The position numbers and the translations under genes are program-made. From Chloroflexota bacterium (GTDB lineage: Bacteria; Chloroflexota; Anaerolineae; Promineifilales; Promineifilaceae): DNA of 11,267 nt. Location of the stretch: NCBI GenBank assembly GCA_024223125.1, contig JAAEOP010000864.1:1-11267 (forward strand). Reading direction: 5' to 3'. Shown one piece after another: positions 1 through 6,126 of this stretch. The notes under the pieces are model-generated. The model did not search any database. It was not told the origin of the DNA and saw only the letters and a list, made by a program, of their open reading frames with translations. The stretch's first letter is position 1, and the number at the start of each line of letters is the position of its first letter.

Positions 1-84
1 GGTAAATGTCGCGTCGAATCCGGCTACAATGAATAATTCGTTCCTTTCTATCATTCGTTGTAATCTTCAGAAAATAGTGACCCT

Positions 85-338
85 ATGACGACACAAATAA
101 AACGACGCTGGCTGCTTGTCACGGCCGTATACACCGCAATCATCCTCATTTTCTACTTCATCTTGCAGTCAGTGTGGCCAGACTATACCAATCGCTGGTC
201 GGCGGTAACGGCAGTTACCGTCGCCTATTGTCTATGGATTGTGTGGCAGCATTTGCCGGAGCCTTTTCCCTCTGGCAGCCGGTAGAAAAAGTCATGACCC
301 ATCGTGCCAGTGAAGCATACGCTGATGATAAAACATAA
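85..338 (+). pseudogene. Remnant of a membrane-protein gene, 5' and 3' ends out of frame
   Basis: Positions 85-285 read as 66 residues with two strongly hydrophobic segments (about residues 8-28 and 38-54) and then stop after an odd tail (PFPSGSR). A second frame, open from about 234, reads AFSLWQPVEKVMTHRASEAY and then ADDKT before TAA at 336-338. The second piece looks like the C-terminal end of a protein, and its stop overlaps the place where the next gene should begin. My reading is that an internal deletion joined the 5' and 3' ends in different frames. The N-terminal part (two helices, then LWIVWQHLPE) vaguely resembles the start of some CDP-alcohol phosphatidyltransferases, which would fit the lipid-related neighbour, but the diagnostic DGxxAR motif is missing, so no function is assigned. 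A free-standing 66-residue membrane protein is the alternative. No convincing ribosome binding site precedes 85. Confidence 0.5.
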
Positions 339-934
339 CAAAAATTGCCAAACATGTTTTGCCCTGGCTGGCGACGGTGGGGCTGTTAATGTGGATATTG
401 CGGGATGTGTCGTTCGCGGCCGTCCTGTTCATCTTTCCTCTCATTTATTTTATGGCTATTCGGCTGGGTCAACGGCCGTTGACCGGCATACTGCAAATGA
501 TGACCCCTGCCTTTAGCTGACGGTTAGCCTGAACCGCCAAATACCAGCAAGCCATCAGAGGCATGGCCCAGAGTGAACAACTGGCGCATCGCTTTTGCCG
601 CCAATCACCACACTTTTTGGGGTTGGCTGCGGCCGTGCCCCTTCTTGGTTGGCTGCTGATGATTGTTGAATATGGCTTGACAATGGCTTTTCTAGGCGCC
701 GACCTGACATTGGCGCAAACAATTATCATGATGACGGCCGCTCGTATTGCTATTCTACTGCCTCTGCCGGGGGGATTGGGCACATTGGAAGCCAGCCAGG
801 TTTATATGCTGAGCCTGTTAGGGTATGACCCAACCATTGGCCTCAGCGCAGCGTTGCTCATTCATGCCCGTGATCTGCTTTTGGGGCTGTTTGGTCTATG
901 GTGGGGCAGCCGTTTTATTCGCCTGAACAAATAA
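335..934 (+). pseudogene. UPF0104/LPG synthase-type membrane protein, degraded
   Basis: One frame carries family-like sequence throughout but is broken. The beginning (ITKIAKHVLPWLATVGLLMW, then ILRDVSFAAV) resembles the N-terminus of UPF0104 (lysylphosphatidylglycerol synthase membrane-region) proteins. It then jumps to a late helix (LFIFPLIYFMAIRLGQRPL), so roughly the first half of the membrane core is missing. In-frame stops follow at 518-520 and 530-532. From 533 the frame reads the intact C-terminal part, with the family signature AARIAILLPLPGGLGTLEAS and the last helices. The start is also damaged: 335-338 is ATAA, where ATGA would give a start codon overlapping the upstream stop. Homologues are multi-pass membrane proteins, some moving or modifying lipids. 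A short C-terminal protein from ATG 563 could still be made but would lack most of the fold. Confidence 0.75.
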
Positions 935-1027
935 CACCATCAGGTTTTTGCCCAATACGCTATCTTCAATTACATTAGACACGTCTTTTCGTCCACAGGG
1001 TATTCACAAGCAAAAGGAGTGAACGTG

Positions 1028-1366
1028 ATGAAACTGCCTTTAAGTTCCCGGCAATGGATTATTGTAGGTTTGACGGCCGCAACGGCCGTCATTCATCTCA
1101 TTTTAGGCTTCGGCGTCATTGGGGAGACAAATCCTCTTTTCATCTTGAACGGGGTGGGCTATCTGGTGTTGATTGTGGGTCTTTACTTTTTGCCCCAATT
1201 GGCTGCCCAACGGGGTCTCATTCGCTGGGCGCTGCTAGGGTACACGGCCGTGACCTTCATCCTCTACTTCGTCTTTAACTGGCCCGAAGTTTGGGGGCCG
1301 CTGGGGCTGATAGATAAAGCAACCGAACTGATCCTCATCATTATGCTGTGGTTGGATAAAGAGTAA
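1028..1366 (+). CDS. Small four-helix membrane protein, function unknown
   Basis: A 112-residue protein with four hydrophobic segments at about residues 9-29, 36-55, 66-86 and 92-110, with short charged loops and a charged C-terminus (LDKE). I do not recognise a named family and see no catalytic motif. The ribosome binding site AAAGGAG at 1013-1019 sits 8 bases before ATG 1028, which is why I prefer this start. In-frame GTG at 1025 is possible, while GTG 1019 overlaps the binding site. Two CGGCCG-core palindromes lie side by side near its 5' end (1073-1089). The gene is 60 bases upstream of the rhomboid gene on the same strand, so co-transcription is possible. It is intact, unlike the two genes upstream. 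Confidence 0.8.
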   Translation: MKLPLSSRQWIIVGLTAATAVIHLILGFGVIGETNPLFILNGVGYLVLIVGLYFLPQLAAQRGLIRWALLGYTAVTFILYFVFNWPEVWGPLGLIDKATELILIIMLWLDKE

Positions 1367-1426
1367 TTATTACATCATTACCTATCACCTGAGCATTTCA
1401 CAAAAACAATCTTCATACCTGACTTT

Positions 1427-2035
1427 ATGAACGACAATCCACTTATACAATTATTTCTAAACTTTCCGGTCGGTTTGCAGGCCGTATTAGGGCTGTGGCT
1501 AATCATGCTTATCGTCCGTCTGCTAGATTGGGTTATTTTTCGTAACCGTATGGGGGGACGTTACGGTTTGTACTCCATGCGTTCCAATCACCGCAACAGT
1601 ATTTTTGCCTGGATTGTGCATCCATTTATACATGGTAGTTGGGGGCATTTTGGCGGTAATTCCATCCCTTTTCTCATATTAGGCACCATTATTGCCCTGC
1701 CCAGTATGTTGGAATTTTTGACCGCTACCCTGATTATCCTATTCATTCTAAATTTGGGTGTCTGGTTTTTTGAAGTGCGAGATTTTCCTACGGTGGGAGC
1801 CAGCGGCCTTATCACCGGCTACTTTGGTTTTATTCTGCTGCGCGGCTTCTTCGCCAGAGATGCCCAGGAAGTTATTATTGCCTTGGTTGTACTGGCGTTT
1901 TACTATAGCCTGTTTCGGATCATCTTTAGGCCCCAAGGGGGTAATGTTTCCAATGTAGGCCATTTTTGGGGATTTATTGGTGGTGTCCTGGCTGCCTGGG
2001 TATGGCCTCTCATTTCGCAGCAGTTCCTGGTTTGA
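1427..2035 (+). CDS. Rhomboid family intramembrane serine protease
   Basis: A 202-residue multi-pass membrane protein with all hallmarks of rhomboid proteases, which cleave transmembrane segments of other proteins inside the bilayer. The second helix region contains HPFIHGSWGHFGGN (His65, His69, His74, Asn78). The nucleophile motif GASG puts the catalytic serine at residue 126, followed by a glycine-rich helix. The partner histidine is His179 in GHFWGFIGG. About six helices can be counted, the basic bacterial form without extra domains. The catalytic pair and supporting residues are all present, so it is probably active; substrates cannot be read from the sequence. No clear ribosome binding site precedes ATG 1427. 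A 33-bp palindrome begins 12 bases after the stop. Confidence 0.93.
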   Translation: MNDNPLIQLFLNFPVGLQAVLGLWLIMLIVRLLDWVIFRNRMGGRYGLYSMRSNHRNSIFAWIVHPFIHGSWGHFGGNSIPFLILGTIIALPSMLEFLTATLIILFILNLGVWFFEVRDFPTVGASGLITGYFGFILLRGFFARDAQEVIIALVVLAFYYSLFRIIFRPQGGNVSNVGHFWGFIGGVLAAWVWPLISQQFLV

Positions 2036-2047
2036 GCCTGTAACCAA

Positions 2048-2080
2048 AGAAGTCCGACTTTTGGCAGAAGTCGGACTTCT
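2048..2080. repeat. 33-bp palindrome, copy 1 (2-copy type)
   Basis: The left arm is AGAAGTCCGACTTTTG, the centre is a single G at 2064, and the right arm matches the reverse complement of the left at 15 of 16 positions, the first 13 perfectly. It is 31/33 identical to the element at 9717-9749. Both lie 12-13 bases after a stop codon. It could form an RNA hairpin that ends or protects the rhomboid transcript, but no T-run follows, so it is not a typical intrinsic terminator. A REP-like mobile palindrome is equally possible. Confidence 0.85.
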
Positions 2081-2132
2081 ACACCCCGAAAGATTGAATC
2101 CGGCCTACAAAGTCCAGTTGAAGGGCGATATA

Positions 2133-2245
2133 AGGCTTTTTCAAAAATTAAATGATCCTACCCGTTTTGAAAAAGCCTCTAGCCAATTCCCGAAATGGCA
2201 TCAATTCAGGATCATTATTTTTTGGAATTGGCCTAAACCAATTCC
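2133..2245. repeat. Nested inverted repeats between convergent genes
   Basis: This gap lies between the rhomboid gene (+) and the broken methyltransferase (-). AGGCTTTTTCAAAA at 2133-2146 pairs perfectly with 2165-2178 (14 bp, 18-base loop). AATGATCCT in that loop (2151-2159) pairs with AGGATCATT at 2208-2216, giving an alternative fold. GGAATTGG at 2224-2231 pairs with CCAATTCC at 2238-2245 and alternatively with CCAATTCC at 2183-2190. The cluster could act as a two-way terminator, or it may be debris of inserted palindromic repeats. The pairing is visible; the function is inferred. Confidence 0.6.
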
Positions 2246-2693
2246 CCTGTCTCAATTTGGGCACGACACTGTTTTATCCAGGCCGCGAAAGCAGCCTGAT
2301 CCAATTCTTGATGTCCAACCAAAGCTTGGTATATGGTGTGGATGATGACGTGCAAGAAATAGGCTTCATCGGCCGTATACCCATCCCGCCCGGAAAACAC
2401 AATCCAATCTGAACCACTGGCCGCCAATATCTCTGCCCCTTGTTTTCTTAAGCTGTTGGGCCAGGATGATGTTGAGGGGGGTAGTTGTCTACGGCCGTGT
2501 AATTTCCTCGCCTCATGAACCATTGTTCAACTAACCGTTCGGTCATCATGCCAATACCCACCCCCAGCTCCACTACCTCTGGGGAGAGAGGTAACTGCGC
2601 CTTTAGCGCCTGTCACACATCCTTATTCAGGGCGCGATCATCTACCGTCTTCTTGGCTGCCAAATAGCGGGTAAAATCGTATGTGATCTTCAA
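2233..2693 (-). pseudogene. Class I SAM-dependent methyltransferase, broken
   Basis: A good ribosome binding site (GAGGAG, complement of 2700-2705) stands 6 bases before TTG at 2693. The frame begins KITYDFTRYLAAKKTVDDRA and then LNKDV, and hits TGA at 2613-2615 where a tryptophan codon seems to have stood. Past the stop the same frame continues with PEVVELGVGIGMMTERL, a methyltransferase SAM-binding motif I, and GNYTAVD, a motif II acidic residue. The C-terminal part (AEILAASGSDWIVFSGRDGY through DQAAFAAWIKQCRAQIETGE) is in another frame, so there is also a deletion or frameshift around 2440-2480. The middle of the fold is absent. Intact neighbours use TGA as a normal stop, so readthrough by a recoded TGA is unlikely. 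The substrate is unknown. Confidence 0.75.
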
Positions 2694-2742
2694 CTCAATC
2701 TCCTCGTAAATTAGGTTTGTAGGCGGCGGTCTTTGTTCCAAC

Positions 2743-2756
2743 GGCCGTACCAACGT
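2743..2756 (+). repeat. Left direct repeat flanking the AT-rich island
   Basis: GGCCGTACCAACGT here and GGCCGTCCCAACGT at 4586-4599 agree at 13 of 14 positions and lie at the two edges of the AT-rich stretch. The GGCCGT half is common in this genome, so only the CCAACGT half adds evidence. Possible footprint of an insertion. Confidence 0.4.
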
Positions 2757-2795
2757 GGATGTAATAACGTAAGTATAAAAACAGCCAAAATGAAA

Positions 2796-3157
2796 TTATC
2801 CGAATAAAGAATTTAAAATATCTTCAAAAAACACACTTGCAATAGCAAATAATTGTGCAATTACAATAAGCAATAAGTCACCTGGATTGTACACCCAGAG
2901 ATCTTGATGAGATGTAGCTTCCATAAATCCCGCTAAATCTTTCATACTAGCTAATTCCATACCTAAATCATTTGGCATAATCGCTATATCTTCTCTTTCA
3001 TTCAAGGAAATCTCAAAACGATCATAAAGAGACATTAACGTCCATCTTGATGCAATTCTTGAACTTCGAACGAGAAGAATTCGATAAACGAATTGTGGTA
3101 TAAGAAAAGTAATGGTACCTACAGCAATTCCCGCAGTGAATTATTAACGCTAGCCAT
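2796..3157 (-). pseudogene. Small membrane protein, broken at its 5' end
   Basis: ATG at 3035 opens 79 residues beginning MSLYDRFEISLNEREDIAIM, with a hydrophobic C-terminal helix (LLLIVIAQLFAIASVFF). The frame stays open upstream to 3140 and encodes a plausible helix plus basic stretch (AVGTITFLIPQFVYRILL, then VRSSRIASRW) but has no ATG, GTG or TTG start there. ATG at 3155-3157 in the next frame reads MASVNNSLREL and then stops. A single frameshift near 3125-3140 would join them into one protein of about 120 residues with one helix at each end. I do not recognise the family. A shorter protein starting at 3035 is possible (a GGA lies a few bases upstream). Confidence 0.45.
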
Positions 3158-3523
3158 TCTACAGGAGAAAAACATCTAATTTTATTGAGGTCTGTTGTAC
3201 AAACTTCACGAAAACTAAAATGACATCGTATATTAGCAATTTAGAAAATTTCTTTCCCCCAAATACGGGGAGGCGAAATCGCACAATACCCATATGCAGA
3301 TGCAAAAAATCGTTAAATTGCCTCAAAAATACCTAAAAAAATCTTTTCCAGAGCTTTCGTAAAGATTTTGTACTAAAAATGTAATGGTCAGAGGTTGCTT
3401 GAAATTTCCTATGATCGCAAAATTCATTTCTCGCCCCGGTTTTGCGGTACAGGGATCGTACCTGCGGCTATCTCCTGGATTTTGACTAATCTCCGACCAT
3501 TACAGAAATAGAAGATTAGCCTC
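3158..3523. other. 366-base AT-rich gap without a gene
   Basis: No open frame here looks coding. It holds the inverted-repeat element at 3381-3503, a short hairpin (CCCC and CGGGG around 3257-3271) and, next to the methyltransferase stop, the inverted pair CTAATCT 3486-3492 / AGATTAG 3513-3519, which could form a transcript-end hairpin for the minus-strand gene. The rest shows no structure I can support. Confidence 0.5.
3381..3503. repeat. 123-bp element with inverted ends and nested hairpins
   Basis: The ends are GTAATGGTCAGAG (3381-3393) and CTCCGACCATTAC (3491-3503), inverted copies matching at 12 of 13 positions. Inside are CGCAAAA 3416-3422 paired with TTTTGCG 3440-3446, and GGTAC 3446-3450 paired with GTACC 3458-3462. 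The inside is less AT-rich than its surroundings. This fits a small non-autonomous transposable element (MITE-like) or a structured RNA. I see no clear target-site duplication. It begins 21 bases downstream of the minus-strand methyltransferase stop. Confidence 0.5.
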
Positions 3524-4453
3524 CTATTTTTCGAGAACAATCCTATAATATCCTTGTGCTCCTAATGAAATTGTAAATGGCATAAGAAGTCCCGCTATCG
3601 AATTCATAACAAGTTCAGGTGGCAATTGTTGCAAAATAACATTAGCAACTCTTGAATATTTAAAATATCCTCTTGCTAGACGTTGAAACCGTTTGAGGTT
3701 AGGCATTATAGCCTCAGATATTTCTGAAACTTCAACTTCTATGAAACCAGCTTCATGAGCAAGTGCCAACCACTTGTCAATTTCTATTCCTTTTCCTACA
3801 GCCATTGAAATCTCAACTAATTTGGATGCCCTTCTTATATTTGGACTAAGTTTTTCAAAATCTCGTTTTCTAAACCCATCAAACAATATGAATCTTCCAT
3901 TTGGTTTTAATACTCGATATGCCTCAGTTAAAGCAAGTCTCATATCAGAGGCATGACAAATACTTTCCACTTCAAAAAGAATATCAAATAATTTTTCTGG
4001 AAAAGAAAGTGATTGAAAACTCTCTATATTGAAGCACACATTTTTTAGATTCAATTCATCAGCTTTTTTTGTAGCCATAGCGACATGAGATGGAGATAAA
4101 TCAATACCTTCAAAATTAACATCAGGATTATTCTGGGCAAGAAAAATACTATTAAAACCATTGCCACTTGCAAGTTCGAGAATCTTCTTCGCATTAGTTA
4201 AGGTTAATTGCCTATTTACAGTTCTGCCTTGTTCGTAATAACCGTCTTTACTGAATGATCCGTCAAAATTCAGGGCCATATGAATTGAACCTTCGGCAGA
4301 GTGAATCGCATGATAGCCAAATTCGCTTTCTTCATAATACTTTATGATCGATTCATTTGTTACTTCTTGCTTCATTATTAATTCAGTATCAAAAACAGCT
4401 TCAACTTTTCCTAAATATCTATCTAGTTCTTCAAGGTTTATAATAATGCCCAT
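3524..4453 (-). CDS. Class I SAM-dependent methyltransferase, substrate unknown
   Basis: A 309-residue protein with a Rossmann methyltransferase core. Motif I is ILELASGNGFN (residues 91-101), the motif II acid is in EGID (115-118), FDILFEVESICH (156-167) lies at the motif IV position, and LKPNGRFILFD (182-192) is the usual post-core strand. The region before the core (EGSIHMALNFDGSFSKDGYY) recalls methyltransferases of the sterol/small-lipid type that hold their substrate with an N-terminal segment, but this is only a resemblance. The C-terminal third is partly hydrophobic. The start at 4453 is chosen for GGAAGG five bases upstream; ATG at 4471 or 4510 would add 6 or 19 residues. The gene is much more AT-rich than the flanking genes and lies alone in the island, suggesting transfer, perhaps from a larger cluster that is lost. 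Confidence 0.85.
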   Translation of the reverse strand: MGIIINLEELDRYLGKVEAVFDTELIMKQEVTNESIIKYYEESEFGYHAIHSAEGSIHMALNFDGSFSKDGYYEQGRTVNRQLTLTNAKKILELASGNGFNSIFLAQNNPDVNFEGIDLSPSHVAMATKKADELNLKNVCFNIESFQSLSFPEKLFDILFEVESICHASDMRLALTEAYRVLKPNGRFILFDGFRKRDFEKLSPNIRRASKLVEISMAVGKGIEIDKWLALAHEAGFIEVEVSEISEAIMPNLKRFQRLARGYFKYSRVANVILQQLPPELVMNSIAGLLMPFTISLGAQGYYRIVLEK

Positions 4454-4530
4454 TTCAACCTTCCAGTTCATACAACTGATTTTTTGTTTTAGATTTTGGA
4501 GTATGCGCATAAATAAGGCAAACGATACAA

Positions 4531-4547
4531 ATATCTGTTTCAGATAT
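4531..4547. promoter_or_regulatory. Palindrome upstream of the methyltransferase
   Basis: ATATCTG-TTT-CAGATAT is a perfect 7-bp inverted repeat about 80 bases before the chosen methyltransferase start. Its place fits an operator or a leader hairpin, but no clear -10/-35 pair fixes the promoter. Function is a guess. Confidence 0.3.
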
Positions 4548-4585
4548 CAATGCATAAATGTGTTAGAAAATCTAGTGTACGGCAT

Positions 4586-4599
4586 GGCCGTCCCAACGT
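4586..4599 (+). repeat. Right direct repeat flanking the AT-rich island
   Basis: GGCCGTCCCAACGT, 13 of 14 positions identical to 2743-2756 in the same orientation. It marks the right edge of the AT-rich stretch. Chance cannot be excluded because GGCCGT is over-represented in the window. Confidence 0.4.
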
Positions 4600-4665
4600 T
4601 TGTTTAGCACGACCCCAAGCCAACATCTTGACCCATCTAACCCTGACTCTCTATATAGTTCGAGT

Positions 4666-5081
4666 CTATGTAGTTTGAGGAGATTGCGGAACAAAGTTTA
4701 TTTCCACCTTGTACCCAACTGCTTTGGCATACTCCTCTATAGTTGACAGCTTAGGAGATATTTTTGAATTAACGTTCTCCAGACGAGAGATATTGCTTTT
4801 CTTTGTATGTAGGATTTCAGCTAGATTTTCTTGAGTTAACCCAGCTTCTTTACGCAAGGCGATTAAGGGTTCGCTCGTAAACAACTTTGGAGTTTCCAGA
4901 TTGGTTCAATCTTGAAGATTGAACCAATCTTACCAAGTTAAAAACGAATGGACCCTAAGCTCTTTCTCAGGTCATAGGCGACAGAAAGCGACTCATAAAC
5001 TTCTTTGACTTCTGGATCGCTTAATGTCTTTTTCTTAAATTCTGAATAGCTGGAACGTGTCACGGAGAGATGATGGCTCAC
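4666..5081 (-). pseudogene. XRE/HigA-type antitoxin-like regulator split by a palindrome
   Basis: The downstream piece (4666-4884, TTG start, 72 residues) is a helix-turn-helix domain: LIALRKEAGLTQENLAEIL, then KKSNISRLEN and YAKAVGYKVEINFV. The upstream piece on the same strand (GTG 5081 to TAA 4938, 47 residues) reads SYSEFKKKTLSDPEVKEVYE and then SLSVAYDLRKSL. In HigA-type antitoxins such a DPEVKxxYE segment directly precedes the LxxLRKEAGLTQ helix. Here the halves are separated by about 55 bases, including a perfect 33-bp palindrome, and lie in different frames. I infer one gene, interrupted. The 72-residue half could still be made as a bare DNA-binding domain. No partner toxin gene is visible on either side. 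HigA proteins normally bind their own promoter and neutralise an RNase toxin. Confidence 0.6.
4898..4930. repeat. 33-bp perfect palindrome at the break in the antitoxin gene
   Basis: AGATTGGTTCAATCTT (4898-4913), central G at 4914, and the exact reverse complement at 4915-4930: 16 of 16 pairs. It has the same length and plan as 2048-2080, 6071-6103 and 9717-9749, with its own arm sequence. AACTTTGG (4884-4891) and CCAAGTT (4933-4939) outside it form a further imperfect inverted pair, so the inserted piece may span about 4884-4939. Confidence 0.85.
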
Positions 5082-5225
5082 TGTGGCAATTTTTCCCCCG
5101 GAGACAACCACCTGAAACCATTATTTGACGAGGAAGGCAACCTAAAAAGTGACGCCCCACGCTGGTTTTTGCAGCAATCCAAATTACAACAAGGATTTAC
5201 ACGGCCGTCTGCCAATACCTGATCC

Positions 5226-5873
5226 TCATAACGCTGCTGAAGGGCAGATGTCATTCAAACCACAGTTCGGACAGTCCGGGCGGCGAGCTTTGCAAACGAT
5301 ACGGCCATGGAAAATAAGCAAATGGGAAATATTGATCCATTCGGCCGGCGGTATAATCGCCATCAACTCCCGTTCCACCTTAGCCGGGTTTTTATCTGTA
5401 CTGGTTAAGCCCAGCTTATAAGCAATCCGCTTCACATGCGTATCCACTGTTACGCCATCAGCAATATGATAGATTTCCCCCAATATCACATTAGCCGTTT
5501 TGCGAGCCACGCCAGATAGTGTGAGCAAGTCTTCCATATCCGCCGGCACATCCCCTTCATATTCATGCACAATTCGATGCGCCGATTCCTGGATGTACTT
5601 TGCTTTTTGACGGTAGAAACCGGTCGAGTGAATGAGCGCTTCCAATTCAGTCCGGTCTGCGGCCGCCAGCGCAAGCGCATCTGGATACCGGGCAAACAAG
5701 TCCGGCGTTACCAGATTCACCCGCACATCTGTACATTGCGCCGACAGAATAGTGGCTGCCAATAGCTGAATGGGCGTCTCATAATTTAGTTCACAATGAG
5801 CATCCGGGTACATCCCGTGCAATCTCTGAATAATTTCGCTTACCTGTTCTTCGTTCATTTTGTCTATTGACAT
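5226..5873 (-). CDS. nth: Endonuclease III (DNA glycosylase/AP lyase)
   Basis: A 215-residue protein of normal length for Nth, the base-excision repair enzyme that removes oxidised pyrimidines and cuts the DNA backbone at the abasic site. Visible features in order: ATILSAQCTDVRVN near residues 40-53; the helix-hairpin-helix DNA-binding motif LSGVARKTANVIL with catalytic Lys125; VDTHVKR with catalytic Asp144; and a C-terminal iron-sulphur loop with Cys194, Cys201, Cys204 and Cys210 in the family spacing C-x6-C-x2-C-x5-C. All key residues are intact. The start at 5873 gives a natural N-terminus; an internal Met at residue 6 is also possible, and neither has a strong ribosome binding site. It is divergent from the debranching enzyme gene, with about 250 bases of repeat-rich DNA between them. 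Confidence 0.97.
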   Translation of the reverse strand: MSIDKMNEEQVSEIIQRLHGMYPDAHCELNYETPIQLLAATILSAQCTDVRVNLVTPDLFARYPDALALAAADRTELEALIHSTGFYRQKAKYIQESAHRIVHEYEGDVPADMEDLLTLSGVARKTANVILGEIYHIADGVTVDTHVKRIAYKLGLTSTDKNPAKVERELMAIIPPAEWINISHLLIFHGRIVCKARRPDCPNCGLNDICPSAAL

Positions 5874-5903
5874 TAACTTGCGCTCACTTAAGATTGTCTA
5901 CTT

Positions 5904-5952
5904 GTAGCGCAAATTGTTAGTTTGCACTGAACAAACTAACAGTTTGTTCTAC
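5904..5952. repeat. 49-bp imperfect palindrome in the nth upstream region
   Basis: The arms run 5904-5927 and 5929-5952 around a central T at 5928 and pair at about 19 of 24 positions. The best block is CAAATTGTTAGTTTG (5910-5924) with CAAACTAACAGTTTG (5932-5946), 14 of 15. The ends are GTAG and CTAC. A smaller hairpin, TTGCGCT 5878-5884 with AGCGCAA 5905-5911, overlaps its left end. It may be an older relative of the 33-bp palindromes or a control site for nth. Confidence 0.6.
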
Positions 5953-5996
5953 AGTTTGGCTTCAACGATGATTATCGTCTGAAAGCGAATCGTAAG

Positions 5997-6047
5997 TCGT
6001 CAGGTCAAAATCGTCAATCGTCAGGTTGGGGCAGGCGCGTGTATAAT
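5997..6047 (+). promoter_or_regulatory. Probable promoter of the debranching enzyme with TCGTCA repeats
   Basis: TATAAT at 6042-6047 is a perfect -10 hexamer; the -35 position (6019-6024) is poor (CGTCAG), so an activator may be needed. TCGTCA occurs at 5997, 6011 and 6018, spacings of 14 and 7 bases, ending over the -35 position. This would suit a bound activator or repressor. Transcription would start near 6054 and give a leader of about 70 bases. Confidence 0.45.
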
Positions 6048-6070
6048 AGGCGCATATACCAATATCGTGG

Positions 6071-6103
6071 AGAGGTTCCACCTTTTGAAAAGATGGAACC
6101 TCT
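6071..6103. repeat. 33-bp palindrome in the leader of the debranching enzyme
   Basis: AGAGGTTCCACCTTTT (6071-6086), central G at 6087, and a right arm complementary at 15 of 16 positions; a G-C pair at 6070/6104 extends it. It lies within the inferred untranslated leader, 10 bases before the ribosome binding site GGAGG (6114-6118). It may influence translation or mRNA stability, or be a REP-like insertion. Confidence 0.8.
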
Positions 6104-6126
6104 CAGAATCGCTGGAGGAAAAAAGA

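Larger units (their letters stand above)
2757..4585. other. AT-rich island, probably acquired
   Basis: This stretch is visibly richer in A and T than its surroundings, and AT-rich codons dominate its genes. The CGGCCG palindrome core, present every few hundred bases elsewhere, does not occur in it. It carries a broken membrane-protein gene, a small element with inverted ends and one intact methyltransferase gene. Near-identical 14-bp direct repeats lie at its edges. No transposase, integrase or tRNA gene is visible, so the way it arrived cannot be read. Confidence 0.6.

Noticed and set aside
304..516. 70-residue open frame on the plus strand
   Set aside because: A shadow of the degraded UPF0104 gene, whose frame shows the membrane helices.
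2613..2615. TGA as a recoded tryptophan or selenocysteine codon
   Set aside because: Intact genes here end in TGA, and the same gene has a second, frame-breaking lesion.
3441..3470. tRNA-like T-arm (GGTAC...GTACC) in the AT-rich gap
   Set aside because: The loop does not match TTCRANY and no acceptor, D or anticodon arms can be built.
5070..5222. 50-residue plus-strand frame (MMAHCGNFSPGDNHLKPLFD...) with GGAG just upstream
   Set aside because: Its sequence looks faintly protein-like, but it matches nothing I know, overlaps the antitoxin remnant and has a cramped start; kept only as a note.
6067..6126. 60-base N-terminal extension of the debranching enzyme from GTG 6067
   Set aside because: It codes through the leader palindrome, while GTG 6127 has GGAGG at the right distance and gives the family's usual N-terminus.
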